Counted from the first letter of the stretch, positions 7,334 through 16,920 are shown. The stretch is 64,000 nt of DNA from an uncultured Flavobacteriales bacterium (GCA_937876195.1 CALEIK010000035.1:34736-98735), one strand, 5' to 3'. The notes: generated by a model not told the origin, from the sequence alone. Translations and numbers: made by a program.

Positions 7334-9829
7334 ATGAGACCCCATCTAATTACACTCACGATGTTGCTTTTTTCTGCAACAGTGCTTGCACAAAATGAAT
7401 CGTCAACTTATTTTACCATACGCCTAAATCATAAACTACTTGATTTTGAGAAAATTGATAATTCTTCATTATTAAAAGGTCGACTGAGAGATTTTTTATC
7501 GCCATCGGGTTTATTAGCAGGTGAGAATTTAGCCGAGAATGGTGCATTTAATCTGCTGAATCTTGATGTTAAGAAGCTATTTCCATACCTCAAAACAGCG
7601 GACTCTTTGTCAGTCGGACGGCAAGGCAATTTAGTCTATATGCCACCATTTTGGGCTACGTTCACCGTGGCCAGACCAACAAAAGTTACACCTTCAAAAT
7701 TTTTCGCAGAACTTAAGCGTTGTTATCCATTAGTCATTTTTGCAGATCCTCCTGTAAAAGTGGAACTTCTGGATATACCAAACGATACATTGTTCTTTGA
7801 GCAAAATTCTTTGTATGATTTTAATAATTCGGAGGTGCATATTAACCTTGACAGCGCGTGGAACATAGAAACAGGTAAAAATTACATTAAAGTGGGTGTT
7901 TTTGATTCGGGGATTGACTCTTTGCATCCAGATATAGACGTTCTTGGGGGACACGCTTATTTTTATGACTTGTATCAACACCCCGATGATGGATTAGTTT
8001 ATAGTTACTGGGGAACTGATCAGGCCGGCCATGGGACAAGAGTAGCAGGAATCATTGGTGCCAAAAGAAACAATGAGATTGGAATTGCTGGAATTGCAGG
8101 CGGAGATGGCTCTTCGGACACGAGCGGTGTTAGTTTGTTGGATTTCAATATTGGTTTAGGATATGGTGGTGAGGGCAATTATATATCACAATCAATTATA
8201 GATGCAGCCAGATCTCCTTACACCTATTACAACTGGGATGTTCCCAGTGGTACAGCAGCATCTGAAGATCCATACTGGCAAAATGCTCCTGGTTATGGAA
8301 TTCACATTGGAAATCATAGTTATGGACTTATAATTGAACAGTCCGTTGACCATGGAAGAAGAGATTTACCCGTAGATCCAGAGCCACCAGGCCCTCCGGC
8401 TATAATTCCCGAGTGTCATTTGTGCAGAGAATCCTTTTTGTTTTCCTTGCAAAACGGTGTCACGAATGTTGTATCCAGAGGAAATAATTATGATCCCTCA
8501 AATTTAGTATTGCCAAATGAAATTTATCCTCAACGCTACCATGATTCTTGGGTAATCTCCGTTGGGGCTTCGGGTAACGATGGAAACAGGCTTTCTTGGG
8601 TTGATAATACCCAATCCAGTGAACCAGCATGGTATTCTCCAATTGGGTTAAATCTTGATTTGATTGCGCCCGGGGCATCGGAACTAATTGCAACCACAGG
8701 CTCTTCAAATACACCAAGTTTTGATGATTTTGGTTGGTACAGAAGTTTTAACGGGACTTCTGCCAGTGCACCGCACGTTGCAGGAGTGGCAGCGTTACTT
8801 TTGAGTTATTACAATAAACCCTGTTACTCCAATATAAATCTAGATCCTGCCGATGTTGAATATATTCTTGAGAGATCCGCAACAGGCCTTGGTGCAACAG
8901 TACCAAATGATTCCACTGGGTGGGGAAGACTCAACGCCTATGAGGCAATGAAAATGATTCAATTTCCAGAGTACCAAATCATCCACCCCACAAATATTCC
9001 AGTGCAGCAACAAGTAGTAGCCATGGATACAATTACCCTTAAACTGAATACACCACTGAATCCATTGGGAAATGGCCCAATTGGGAGTGCGTTTCCTTTA
9101 GTACTAGAGGAGACCTATTTGGTAGAACGGCATAAGTTTGAGTTGACCTATGATTTTAGCGCATACATCCAAGACAGTACCGAATTAAAAGATGTGTGGA
9201 TCAGGCATTCTCAAACCAATTCACTGATGCGTTTGGAAGATACGGTTACTGTTTGGGAAGGACTTCCTGTGCCGTATCCTGTGTTTCATTTGGATTCATT
9301 TCAGATTGAACCCATGGCAGAAATTGATACAGTGTTTGCCAACAATACCTTGGTACTGTCTGGGTATTACTACCGATTTATAATGCTGTATGAGGATAAC
9401 GACATCATCAATCCACCTCTAGTCCCAGTAAATTATTGGTACCCTATCAATCCGTACATTGATACCACTAAGATGGCATATTCCATTTACATCAGAGACA
9501 CCACATTGATTGATCGCTATGATTTTCCATGTGACGCCTCCAATCCCTTGTTGGATACCTTGGTGTCGGTAAATGAACTCTCGCAACCCGAATGGCTCAT
9601 TTTTCCAAACCCTGCATCGACTACGCTTAATATTGGGTTGCCAAACAATGTTTCGGGTACAACGGTTGTAATTAGCGACATGACCGGTAAAACCATTGAG
9701 GCGCAAAAGGTGGAGTCTCACCGTACACTGGTGCAGGTGGAAGTTGGAAAATTGAGTAAAGGGTTGTACCTTGTAACCATTATTGATGCCAATGGTGTTT
9801 CACTGTCTAAAAAATGGATCAAGCAATGA
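7334..9829 (+). CDS. Secreted subtilisin-like serine protease (S8) with T9SS sorting domain
   Basis: An 831-residue protein with a signal peptide (cleavage after about VLAQ, residue 20), a propeptide-like region to about residue 170, and a subtilase domain. The catalytic triad is Asp191 in VFDSGID, His233 in GHGTRVAG and Ser476 in GTSASAPHVAG. About 270 residues follow without recognised motifs. The last 75 or so residues form a type A T9SS sorting domain (FPNPASTTLN ... ISDMTGK ... GLYLVTI). It should be exported by Sec, then cross the outer membrane through the SprA channel and be anchored or released at the surface. The stop overlaps the next start (ATGA), suggesting translational coupling. 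Confidence 0.93.
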   Translation: MRPHLITLTMLLFSATVLAQNESSTYFTIRLNHKLLDFEKIDNSSLLKGRLRDFLSPSGLLAGENLAENGAFNLLNLDVKKLFPYLKTADSLSVGRQGNLVYMPPFWATFTVARPTKVTPSKFFAELKRCYPLVIFADPPVKVELLDIPNDTLFFEQNSLYDFNNSEVHINLDSAWNIETGKNYIKVGVFDSGIDSLHPDIDVLGGHAYFYDLYQHPDDGLVYSYWGTDQAGHGTRVAGIIGAKRNNEIGIAGIAGGDGSSDTSGVSLLDFNIGLGYGGEGNYISQSIIDAARSPYTYYNWDVPSGTAASEDPYWQNAPGYGIHIGNHSYGLIIEQSVDHGRRDLPVDPEPPGPPAIIPECHLCRESFLFSLQNGVTNVVSRGNNYDPSNLVLPNEIYPQRYHDSWVISVGASGNDGNRLSWVDNTQSSEPAWYSPIGLNLDLIAPGASELIATTGSSNTPSFDDFGWYRSFNGTSASAPHVAGVAALLLSYYNKPCYSNINLDPADVEYILERSATGLGATVPNDSTGWGRLNAYEAMKMIQFPEYQIIHPTNIPVQQQVVAMDTITLKLNTPLNPLGNGPIGSAFPLVLEETYLVERHKFELTYDFSAYIQDSTELKDVWIRHSQTNSLMRLEDTVTVWEGLPVPYPVFHLDSFQIEPMAEIDTVFANNTLVLSGYYYRFIMLYEDNDIINPPLVPVNYWYPINPYIDTTKMAYSIYIRDTTLIDRYDFPCDASNPLLDTLVSVNELSQPEWLIFPNPASTTLNIGLPNNVSGTTVVISDMTGKTIEAQKVESHRTLVQVEVGKLSKGLYLVTIIDANGVSLSKKWIKQ

Positions 9830-11094
9830 GAAAGTTTGTATACATAATGGTATTGTCTATTGCTATTGGCTTTACGAGCAATGGACAAGAATGGCAACAC
9901 ATTGATGCGAGTGATTATTCCATCAGCCATAGTTTTTTTGCGGGCAGCAACCTCAATCGCAATTTCAAAATTAACCCGTACGACAATTCCATTTGGATGA
10001 CCCGTAAATGGGGTCCGAACTTTTCGATCAACACTTTTGATGCGCAGGGAGTTTACCACGAATACGATTACGCAACAGTACCCTTGTTTAATAACTTAAC
10101 GACCTTTGAGCAAATTGGTTTTACGTCCACCAACACCTTTGTTGTAAGCCCAAATCATGGTCTTTTTTCCTTCGACGGGAGCAATTGGCAACTTGAATCG
10201 GGAGTGCAAGATGGGTGCAGCATTTCATCGGACGGAGACACCATTTGGATGGCAAGAACGAATGAAAATTACATCAAGTGGTTCGATGGTAGCAATGCCA
10301 TGGGAGTAAATTCATTTAGACGAATTGAGACCAAAAATGGAATTTCGTGGGTAAGAACGTCTTCTTGGCAAATAATAGGCACACTAATCAACGATGTTTA
10401 CACAACGTATTCCCCAGACACTTCGATGTGGTTGAGTTGGAACAATTATGATTTTAAATTTCCGCATCACACAGATACCATGTACACTTCCTCTGAGTTG
10501 GGTATTTCTTTGGCGCACAATGGGGGCTTTATTGATACCATTACACCCAACAACACCACCAACATGCCTGGGCCCAGCATCATAGAGTTTGAGTTTGACC
10601 AAAACGATAATATTTGGGCATTGTTTGCACCTGATTTTCAGCTGAGCACAGATCCCACACACCTTGCCTATTACGATCAACCCACCAAGACATGGTCACA
10701 GATTTACACTGGTTTAAATTCTCCGTTGAATTTTAGTGCTTACATGACCATCGAGTTGGATACCGCGGGGAACTTATGGGTCATCAACCAAGGGGATCTT
10801 TTTGTATTAAAAATCAATAACTGGCCTACGTGGCTGGATGATTTGGCAGTTTCTGAAAACTCGGTCAAACCGTTTTTAGTCTACCCCAATCCCACCAAAG
10901 AAAGTTTATCTTTTCAATTGGATCCCACCATTGCAGTAAGCACGATTGAAATTACGGACCTTCAGGGAAGAGTTATTCAGCAGGAAATATATGCTCCAAC
11001 AATACAGTTGAAGGGGGCAAGCGCAGGTACTTATTTTGTTCGGTTATTGAACAATGGAGTAGTGCTAGGTGTTGAAAAATTCATTGTAGAATAG
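9826..11094 (+). CDS. T9SS-secreted cargo protein, first tandem copy, function unknown
   Basis: A 422-residue protein. The start was placed at the ATG overlapping the protease stop, which gives MRKFVYIMVLSIAIG and a proper signal peptide ending near SNGQ. An in-frame ATG 12 bases upstream would only prepend MDQA. The body shows repeated short DGxxW and NDNIWALF-like strands, suggesting a beta-propeller (two-component-regulator or YCF48-like blades), but I cannot assign a family. The C-terminus is a type A T9SS sorting domain (VYPNPTKESLSFQ ... ITDLQGR ... GTYFVRLL). Its neighbour at 11148 is a close paralogue with an almost identical 3' half. Confidence 0.85.
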   Translation: MRKFVYIMVLSIAIGFTSNGQEWQHIDASDYSISHSFFAGSNLNRNFKINPYDNSIWMTRKWGPNFSINTFDAQGVYHEYDYATVPLFNNLTTFEQIGFTSTNTFVVSPNHGLFSFDGSNWQLESGVQDGCSISSDGDTIWMARTNENYIKWFDGSNAMGVNSFRRIETKNGISWVRTSSWQIIGTLINDVYTTYSPDTSMWLSWNNYDFKFPHHTDTMYTSSELGISLAHNGGFIDTITPNNTTNMPGPSIIEFEFDQNDNIWALFAPDFQLSTDPTHLAYYDQPTKTWSQIYTGLNSPLNFSAYMTIELDTAGNLWVINQGDLFVLKINNWPTWLDDLAVSENSVKPFLVYPNPTKESLSFQLDPTIAVSTIEITDLQGRVIQQEIYAPTIQLKGASAGTYFVRLLNNGVVLGVEKFIVE

Positions 11095-11118
11095 GATCAC
11101 TCCTGTTATGATTACCGC

Positions 11119-11150
11119 GTTTCACTGTCAAAAAAATGGATCAAGCAATG
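11119..11150 (+). repeat. Duplicated 3' tail of the protease gene
   Basis: The 32 bases before and into the second cargo start repeat 9797-9828, the end of the subtilase gene, with a single T-to-A change. They still encode the last protease residues VSLSKKWIKQ and the overlapping stop/start. Distances to the two cargo ATGs are identical (29 bases). This marks the left junction of a tandem duplication whose unit began inside the protease gene. Confidence 0.85.
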
Positions 11151-12416
11151 AGAAAGTTTGTATACATAATGGTATCGTTTATTGGTTTTGCGAGCAATGG
11201 GCAAGAATGGCAACACATTGATGCCAGTGATTATTCCATCAGCCATAGTTTTTTTGCAGGCAGTAATATACAGCGTAATTTTAAAATTAACCCCTACGAT
11301 AATTCTATTTGGATGACCCGAAAATGGGGGGCGAACTTTTCAATCAATACCTTTGATTCACAGGGTGTTTACCACGTGTACGATTACGGAACAGTACCTG
11401 TGTTTGCTAGCTTAACAACGTTTGATCAAGTCGGCTTTACCTCAACCAATACCTTTGTAGTAAGCCCAACTGATGGTCTTTTTTCCTTCGATGGAAACAC
11501 ATGGCAACTTGAATCGGGACTGCAAGACGGTTGCAGTATTTCATCGGACGGAGACACTATTTGGATGGTAAGAACGAATGAAAACTACATCGAGTGGTTC
11601 AATGGAACCAATTCGTTAGGAGTGCACTCAATGAGAAGGTTTCAATCAAAAAACGGAATCAAGTGGTCAAGTGTAGGTCAATGGGATGTAATTGGGTTAT
11701 ATGATGAAGTTGATGGTCATACATATTTTTCCCCGGACACATCATTGTTGTTAAGTTGGAACAATTATGATTTTAAGTTTCCGCATCACACAGATACCAT
11801 GTACACTTCCTCTGAGCTGGGTATTTCTTTGGCGCACAATGGGGGCTTTATTGATACCATTACGCCGAACAACACCACCAACATGCCTGGGGCCAGCATA
11901 ATAGAGTTTGAGTTTGACCAAAACGATAATATTTGGGCATTGTTTGCGCCTGATTTTCAGCTGAGCACAGATCCTACACACCTTGCCTATTACGACCAAC
12001 CCACCAAGACATGGTCACAGATTTACACTGGTTTAAATTCTCCGTTGAATTTTAGTGCTTACATGACCATCGAGTTGGATACCGCGGGGAACTTATGGGT
12101 CATCAACCAAGGGGATCTTTTTGTATTAAAAATCAATAACTGGCCTACGTGGCTGGATGATTTGGCAGTTTCTGAAAACTCGGTCAAACCGTTTTTAGTC
12201 TACCCCAATCCCACCAAAGAAAGTTTATCTTTTCAATTGGATCCCACCATTGCAGTAAGCACGATTGAAATTACGGACCTTCAGGGAAGAGTTATTCAGC
12301 AGGAAATATATGCTCCAACAATACAGTTGAAAGGAACTAGTGCAGGCACTTATTTTGTTCGGTTATTGAACAATGGAGTAGTGTTAGGTGTTGAGAAGTT
12401 CATTAAGGAAGAATGA
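11148..12416 (+). CDS. T9SS-secreted cargo protein, second tandem copy, function unknown
   Basis: A 422-residue paralogue of the preceding gene, with signal peptide MRKFVYIMVSFIGFASNGQ and the same type A T9SS sorting domain. The N-terminal 160 residues differ at scattered positions, a patch around residues 165-205 is strongly different, and the C-terminal half is nearly identical (bases 12001-12330 match 10681-11010 with almost no change). The start was chosen at the second ATG for the same reason as in the first copy. It may rely on the protease-gene promoter by read-through, since only the duplicated tail precedes it. The gene ends convergent with the minus-strand gene at 12437, leaving 20 bases between stops. 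Confidence 0.85.
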   Translation: MRKFVYIMVSFIGFASNGQEWQHIDASDYSISHSFFAGSNIQRNFKINPYDNSIWMTRKWGANFSINTFDSQGVYHVYDYGTVPVFASLTTFDQVGFTSTNTFVVSPTDGLFSFDGNTWQLESGLQDGCSISSDGDTIWMVRTNENYIEWFNGTNSLGVHSMRRFQSKNGIKWSSVGQWDVIGLYDEVDGHTYFSPDTSLLLSWNNYDFKFPHHTDTMYTSSELGISLAHNGGFIDTITPNNTTNMPGASIIEFEFDQNDNIWALFAPDFQLSTDPTHLAYYDQPTKTWSQIYTGLNSPLNFSAYMTIELDTAGNLWVINQGDLFVLKINNWPTWLDDLAVSENSVKPFLVYPNPTKESLSFQLDPTIAVSTIEITDLQGRVIQQEIYAPTIQLKGTSAGTYFVRLLNNGVVLGVEKFIKEE

Positions 12417-12436
12417 ATATATAGGTAATTTTAGAT

Positions 12437-13330
12437 TTATTTCAACTTAAACTGAAAAGGGATCGTCATATAAACTGGAACCTTTTCGCCATTGTTTTCT
12501 CCTGGAGTCCATTTTGGCATTTCTTGGATGACACGAAGGACTTCTGAATCAAAACTTTTTGAACCATCCACGGATTTCAAAATTTCAGGGCGTGTCAACG
12601 TACCGTCTTTTTCGACAACGAATCGCACATACACGTTTCCCTGTATTTCATTGCGTTTTTCGTAATCAGGATAGTTTAAGGTTTTCCTTATGAATGCAAA
12701 CATCGCGTCCATTCCGCCTTTGTACTCGGGCATTTTTTCTGCAAATTGATAGATATGCTGCTCGTTAGGAACAGGCGTATTGTATGGTTCAATGCCAATG
12801 CCACCAGCAACAGGTGCAATATCTCCAACCATGGGTTCTACAGATCCAATTTCGCCCATTTCGACAATCTTCGGTTCACACTCCACCTTGCATTTCACTG
12901 GACGAGCTATGACCTTAACCAAGTCTTTCGAGTCTTTGGGGATTGAATCCTTAGGAACTGGCGCTTGTATTTCACCAAGTGTTTGTTGTTCAACAACGGG
13001 AGGAGTTTTAATTGTTCCTTGATCTTGTGCACATGCTGACAAACTCAAACAAACCAACGCTATGATTAAAAATGGATTGGGAGTTTTGGCCTTTTTCAAC
13101 GTTTCAATCAAAACAGGAATGTCTTCATGGTGAAAATCGAATTGATCCCGATTCATTCTACCGCATACTTGATCATTAGGATTGGATAAGATATAGGTGA
13201 TAATCTCAGCGCGATTCATTTTGGTGAAATCCATCACGCTTTTATTGCAGGAGTCACAATGTCGGGAAATTACCCCAATTTTCATTTTGTTCCAATCTTC
13301 GTGGCAGGGTTCGTTGATGTGTAACTTCAT
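12437..13330 (-). CDS. TonB C-terminal domain protein with N-terminal Cys-rich cytoplasmic domain
   Basis: About 297 residues from the ATG giving MKLHINEPCHEDWNKM; a further-upstream TTG is possible but less likely. Residues 1-75 carry conserved-looking cysteines: CHEDW, CDSC, and CGR in DQVCGRMNRDQ, with a VMDFTKM signature. One membrane segment (FLIIALVCLSLSA) lies near residues 87-100. A linker rich in Pro/Val leads to a TonB_C domain over the last 100 residues (MPEYKGGMDAMFAFI ... GNVYVRFVVEKDGTL ... IPFQFKLK). TonB_C domains contact outer-membrane receptors, but no ExbB/ExbD genes are nearby. The Cys domain occurs in other Bacteroidota proteins as far as I recall; its ligand is unknown. 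Confidence 0.8.
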   Translation of the reverse strand: MKLHINEPCHEDWNKMKIGVISRHCDSCNKSVMDFTKMNRAEIITYILSNPNDQVCGRMNRDQFDFHHEDIPVLIETLKKAKTPNPFLIIALVCLSLSACAQDQGTIKTPPVVEQQTLGEIQAPVPKDSIPKDSKDLVKVIARPVKCKVECEPKIVEMGEIGSVEPMVGDIAPVAGGIGIEPYNTPVPNEQHIYQFAEKMPEYKGGMDAMFAFIRKTLNYPDYEKRNEIQGNVYVRFVVEKDGTLTRPEILKSVDGSKSFDSEVLRVIQEMPKWTPGENNGEKVPVYMTIPFQFKLK

Positions 13331-13377
13331 AGCTGTTTTTTTTATTACGTACAACAGCTGTGCCAAATTGGTTCAAA

Positions 13378-16300
13378 TTAGAAGAATGCTCGGACTTCCA
13401 TTCCGCCTGCGTGGATGAATTTGCTGCTTTCCGATTTTCGTCCATTGTATTGAATTGAAAGTTGTAAATTCTTTGAAATGGAACGCTGATATCCCAGATT
13501 CCACGTGTAGTTAATTCCTGGCTTCAATCCTTCGAGCATCTCGAAACCCAAGGTCGAGTTTTGAACCCCTGTATAGGTAATTTGAATCATTTTTACACCG
13601 CCTTGCAAACTTCCTTTTTCTGCTTGATTGAATTTAAAAGTCGAGCCGATTTCTGCCACAGAGGATACTTCACCACCGAGTTGTTCGGCGTTTCTTTTTT
13701 CCGATATCCTACCGTCCAGCGTGACCCTAAACTTTGTATTTGGTTGATAAATAAAGCTCGGTTCAATGAAATAATAAGTTAGCTCGAAATCCCTTCCGGA
13801 AGTGTAATCCGCTTTGGATGCTTTGTCTCCAATTTTTCCTGCGGCCTTCAAGGTGAATTTTCTCCGAATATTCCAACGCAAGGAGATTTGGTTGTATTCA
13901 TCCGAACGTGAGTCAAAGCCACTGGCTAACAATGATTTGCTTTGCACATTTTGATAGCTATAGTCGGCACCAAATATATTTGAGGTTCGGTTGAAAAAGA
14001 AGGTGTTTCTTAGGTTCGATGTCGTGGAAATTAAATTGGTATCATTGATTCCATTGAAGAACGGGTTGAATGTTTCTACTCCGTCAAAAATGTTCGTTTT
14101 ACGATTGATTCTACCACGAGCCTGATCCGAAAAGCGCGACAGAAATTTTAAAAATCCCTTTTTAGATGCCCAAATGCGCTCCGGTCTCCAATAAATGGAT
14201 TGATTGTACTCATTGGAAAAGGTTTTTACGTATTCGTTGCTTGGAGTGAACACCCGGATGTATTGGGCTTGGTCAACGAACTGCGCAACTTCAAACTCAT
14301 TTAAATCCTTAATGCCATCATTGTTGTAATCGATCCATGTGTAGATTCCCTGTCCAGCATTCACTTCAATGTACAGAAACTCTCGTTTAAGTTCCAATCC
14401 CGAACCAATTTCATAAAAAGTATTTAGTGAGAGTGCACCCTTGAACAGGTTGATTTCGTGCTCAATTCTTCCCAGCAATGTGTTTTCTGGAGCTTGGGGC
14501 ATGAGTAGTGAGTCTTTTATTTTCAATTCGCGGTAACTTGTGACAATATTCAATTTCTGATTTTCCCACCCATTAAAACGCACTTCACCTCCAACGGATG
14601 TTGCTTTAGCTGCTCCTTTAAGTCGCGTACTATCCGAAAGTTTGTCATAACGCTCACGGTAGAATACGCGGTATTCGTTTTTACTCGTATCACCATTTGC
14701 TACGTAAAACTGGTAATCAAAAAATTGGTAACTATTTGTGTTCAAAATGTCACTTCTGTAGCGATTCATTTCATGATCATCTTTATAACCGATTCGGAAC
14801 CAGCCTATTTTTTGTGAAAAATCCGAGCGGTGTCTTACGAACTCATTGTTGTTCGTTGCATTGCTTGAAAGGTAGCTGAAGTCCCAGATTCCAGAAAATC
14901 CTTTTTGATTCCAACGCCCGTCGAATGTCCCTCGTATACCTTCGTAATCACTGCCAATGAGAAATTGTTGTCCCTCTAAATTGAGATTTCCATAATTTTT
15001 ATGGATAAAATTGGTACTCAAAATGGTGGACAGTTGATTCCCTTCAAAACCTTGGTTGCGCGTGTTCCAGTCGCGATCAAATTCTACCGCTCGGTACTGT
15101 TCAATTGGATTAAAATACCTATCTCGGGTTTCTACTTCCACTCCTGTGCGCAATAGCCATTTTGGGAGAGAATCCTTTGACAAGGGTAAATCACCCGTTA
15201 ATTTAGCACGTCCTCCAAAACTTCGATCGTCGCGTGCATCAAACCTTGAGAAGGTATTGAGATCATTCTTCGTGTAAGCAATTTCCGATTCTAAGTTCAA
15301 GTGTTTGGAGAGCTGAATATTTAAACCAGATGTTACCATTTGGCGTTGCTTTGGGGTGATAATCACGCGAGAAGGTTCATAATCACCTTGAGAAACTCCG
15401 CCAACGGGTTCTACCCAATGAAACACTTTTCCAAGCGCATTGTAATTGCTAAAAACGTAGTCTCCATTTCCTGCACCAACAAATTCAAACGTTGCTCTAT
15501 AAATGGCGTCGGGTGGATTGACGGAATAAACGAGGACCGAATCGTATCCAAGTGAATCAGTGAGTCGATAGAGGTTTTGATTCTCAAAATAGCCAACATT
15601 CGATATACTAGAAGTTCTGGCAAGGGAAAGCGTATCACCAATTTCAGAAAGCATTTTTTTCTGCGTAGGTGATAGGTCTTGTTGCAAGGTTTGATTCTTG
15701 GCATCTTGTTCCGAATAGGCATTGAACCAGAACTTTAGCTTTTTAGATGAATAGGTAGTTGATGTTTGAAGCAGGGAACGTGCATAGTTTTGATCTGAGT
15801 ATTGAAATTCTACGACAATCCTTGAGTCCTTCGTGATTTGATTTCTTGTCGTAAAAGTAACTTCTGAAGTGTTGTAGTCAATGACATAATCATACTCCTG
15901 ACCACGTTCCATGAGCCTCCCATCAATAAATACCTTTTCTGTCCCAGAGAGTACAATAATGAACGGTTCATTTTCTGCTCCACGCAAGCGATAAGGGCCT
16001 TGATTTCCTTCTACACCTTGGATGATTTGCCGCTGAAATTTTCCTTTCGAGAGTGCTCCACTGACCTGCGTATTCCACACTTTACTCGTGTCATTGGTCC
16101 ATTGATAGTTAATCGTCAACCCTTGTGCCCGTTTTTTATACTTCATAAAATATCCAGTGGGTTTATCGAGCCAAAAGTCACCTGCAATCATTTTAAAGCG
16201 ATCATTGTATACCTGAATAAAGACTTGGTCAAATTCTCGGAGTGTATTTGTATTTCCCTCAGGCTGGATGGGTAGATTATCATCCGAAACAGAGGCTAAA

Positions 16301-16815
16301 AGTTTTAAATTAGGCGCAATTTGTCCAGAAAGCTCAAGGTTTAACGATGAATTAACACCCAAATCTTGGCTGTTTCCAAACGTGATTCCGCGCGAAATAC
16401 TTCCAGATTTGTTCAACCCAGTCCCGCCAAAAACATCTGAGTTGGTATTCGTCGTGCCGATTAAAAAGCGATCTCTAAATCCTTTTTCTTGGGAGTATAT
16501 GACATTTGTATCACGCACGGCATATACTTTTGACAGGTCCATTGGAAGCACGCGGTATTCAACAGTTATGACTTCGCAACTCGAGTATACTTGAAGTTGA
16601 GATGCCGCATAATTGAGGTAGTATTCCTCTATGGCAAGCGCTCTTCCATTACAGGTCGCTTTGAAGGAATTTGGATAGATGCTCAGTGAGTCCAATTTGA
16701 TGGGATTTCCTGTGTTAACCACCTTTTTTTTATGGATATTAGAGGTTTGGGTCATTCCGAAAAAGGGAATCACAAGCAGCAGAAATAATAAAAAACGCCT
16801 TTTACTGAATGACAT
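13378..16815 (-). CDS. Giant outer-membrane beta-barrel protein, SprA-like features
   Basis: About 1145 residues starting MSFSKRRFLLFLLLVIP with a clear signal peptide (end near GMTQT). A GTG six bases upstream is an alternative. Near residue 130 the segment KSGSISRGITFG is followed by LNLELSGQIAPNLKLLAS, which resembles the LNLVGEIGTRLKLGVS stretch of SprA in this window. The remainder is long antiparallel strands with frequent aromatic ends and finishes in a basic/aromatic strand (GGMEVRAFF), as in outer-membrane barrels. A calcium-loop-like DYNNDGIKDLNEFE lies near residue 820. It may be a paralogous translocon or assembly protein; no published name can be assigned from sequence alone. It is 47 bases upstream of the TonB_C gene and probably co-transcribed with it. 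Confidence 0.75.
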   Translation of the reverse strand: MSFSKRRFLLFLLLVIPFFGMTQTSNIHKKKVVNTGNPIKLDSLSIYPNSFKATCNGRALAIEEYYLNYAASQLQVYSSCEVITVEYRVLPMDLSKVYAVRDTNVIYSQEKGFRDRFLIGTTNTNSDVFGGTGLNKSGSISRGITFGNSQDLGVNSSLNLELSGQIAPNLKLLASVSDDNLPIQPEGNTNTLREFDQVFIQVYNDRFKMIAGDFWLDKPTGYFMKYKKRAQGLTINYQWTNDTSKVWNTQVSGALSKGKFQRQIIQGVEGNQGPYRLRGAENEPFIIVLSGTEKVFIDGRLMERGQEYDYVIDYNTSEVTFTTRNQITKDSRIVVEFQYSDQNYARSLLQTSTTYSSKKLKFWFNAYSEQDAKNQTLQQDLSPTQKKMLSEIGDTLSLARTSSISNVGYFENQNLYRLTDSLGYDSVLVYSVNPPDAIYRATFEFVGAGNGDYVFSNYNALGKVFHWVEPVGGVSQGDYEPSRVIITPKQRQMVTSGLNIQLSKHLNLESEIAYTKNDLNTFSRFDARDDRSFGGRAKLTGDLPLSKDSLPKWLLRTGVEVETRDRYFNPIEQYRAVEFDRDWNTRNQGFEGNQLSTILSTNFIHKNYGNLNLEGQQFLIGSDYEGIRGTFDGRWNQKGFSGIWDFSYLSSNATNNNEFVRHRSDFSQKIGWFRIGYKDDHEMNRYRSDILNTNSYQFFDYQFYVANGDTSKNEYRVFYRERYDKLSDSTRLKGAAKATSVGGEVRFNGWENQKLNIVTSYRELKIKDSLLMPQAPENTLLGRIEHEINLFKGALSLNTFYEIGSGLELKREFLYIEVNAGQGIYTWIDYNNDGIKDLNEFEVAQFVDQAQYIRVFTPSNEYVKTFSNEYNQSIYWRPERIWASKKGFLKFLSRFSDQARGRINRKTNIFDGVETFNPFFNGINDTNLISTTSNLRNTFFFNRTSNIFGADYSYQNVQSKSLLASGFDSRSDEYNQISLRWNIRRKFTLKAAGKIGDKASKADYTSGRDFELTYYFIEPSFIYQPNTKFRVTLDGRISEKRNAEQLGGEVSSVAEIGSTFKFNQAEKGSLQGGVKMIQITYTGVQNSTLGFEMLEGLKPGINYTWNLGYQRSISKNLQLSIQYNGRKSESSKFIHAGGMEVRAFF

Positions 16816-16907
16816 TATCACGAATGTACAACGTAGAACTTAGAAAAATCGTGTTTTAAAGCGATTAAAGTAGGATATTTCGGAAAAATAAATCCATCAA
16901 GTAGTTG

Positions 16908-16915
16908 TATCTTTG
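16908..16915 (+). promoter_or_regulatory. Bacteroidota -7 box TATCTTTG before the NlpC/P60 gene
   Basis: TATCTTTG matches TAnnTTTG exactly and ends five bases before the ATG. The expected start of transcription would fall at or next to the start codon, implying a leaderless or nearly leaderless mRNA. No clear -33 TTTG is present. Confidence 0.5.
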
Positions 16916-16920
16916 AAGAT

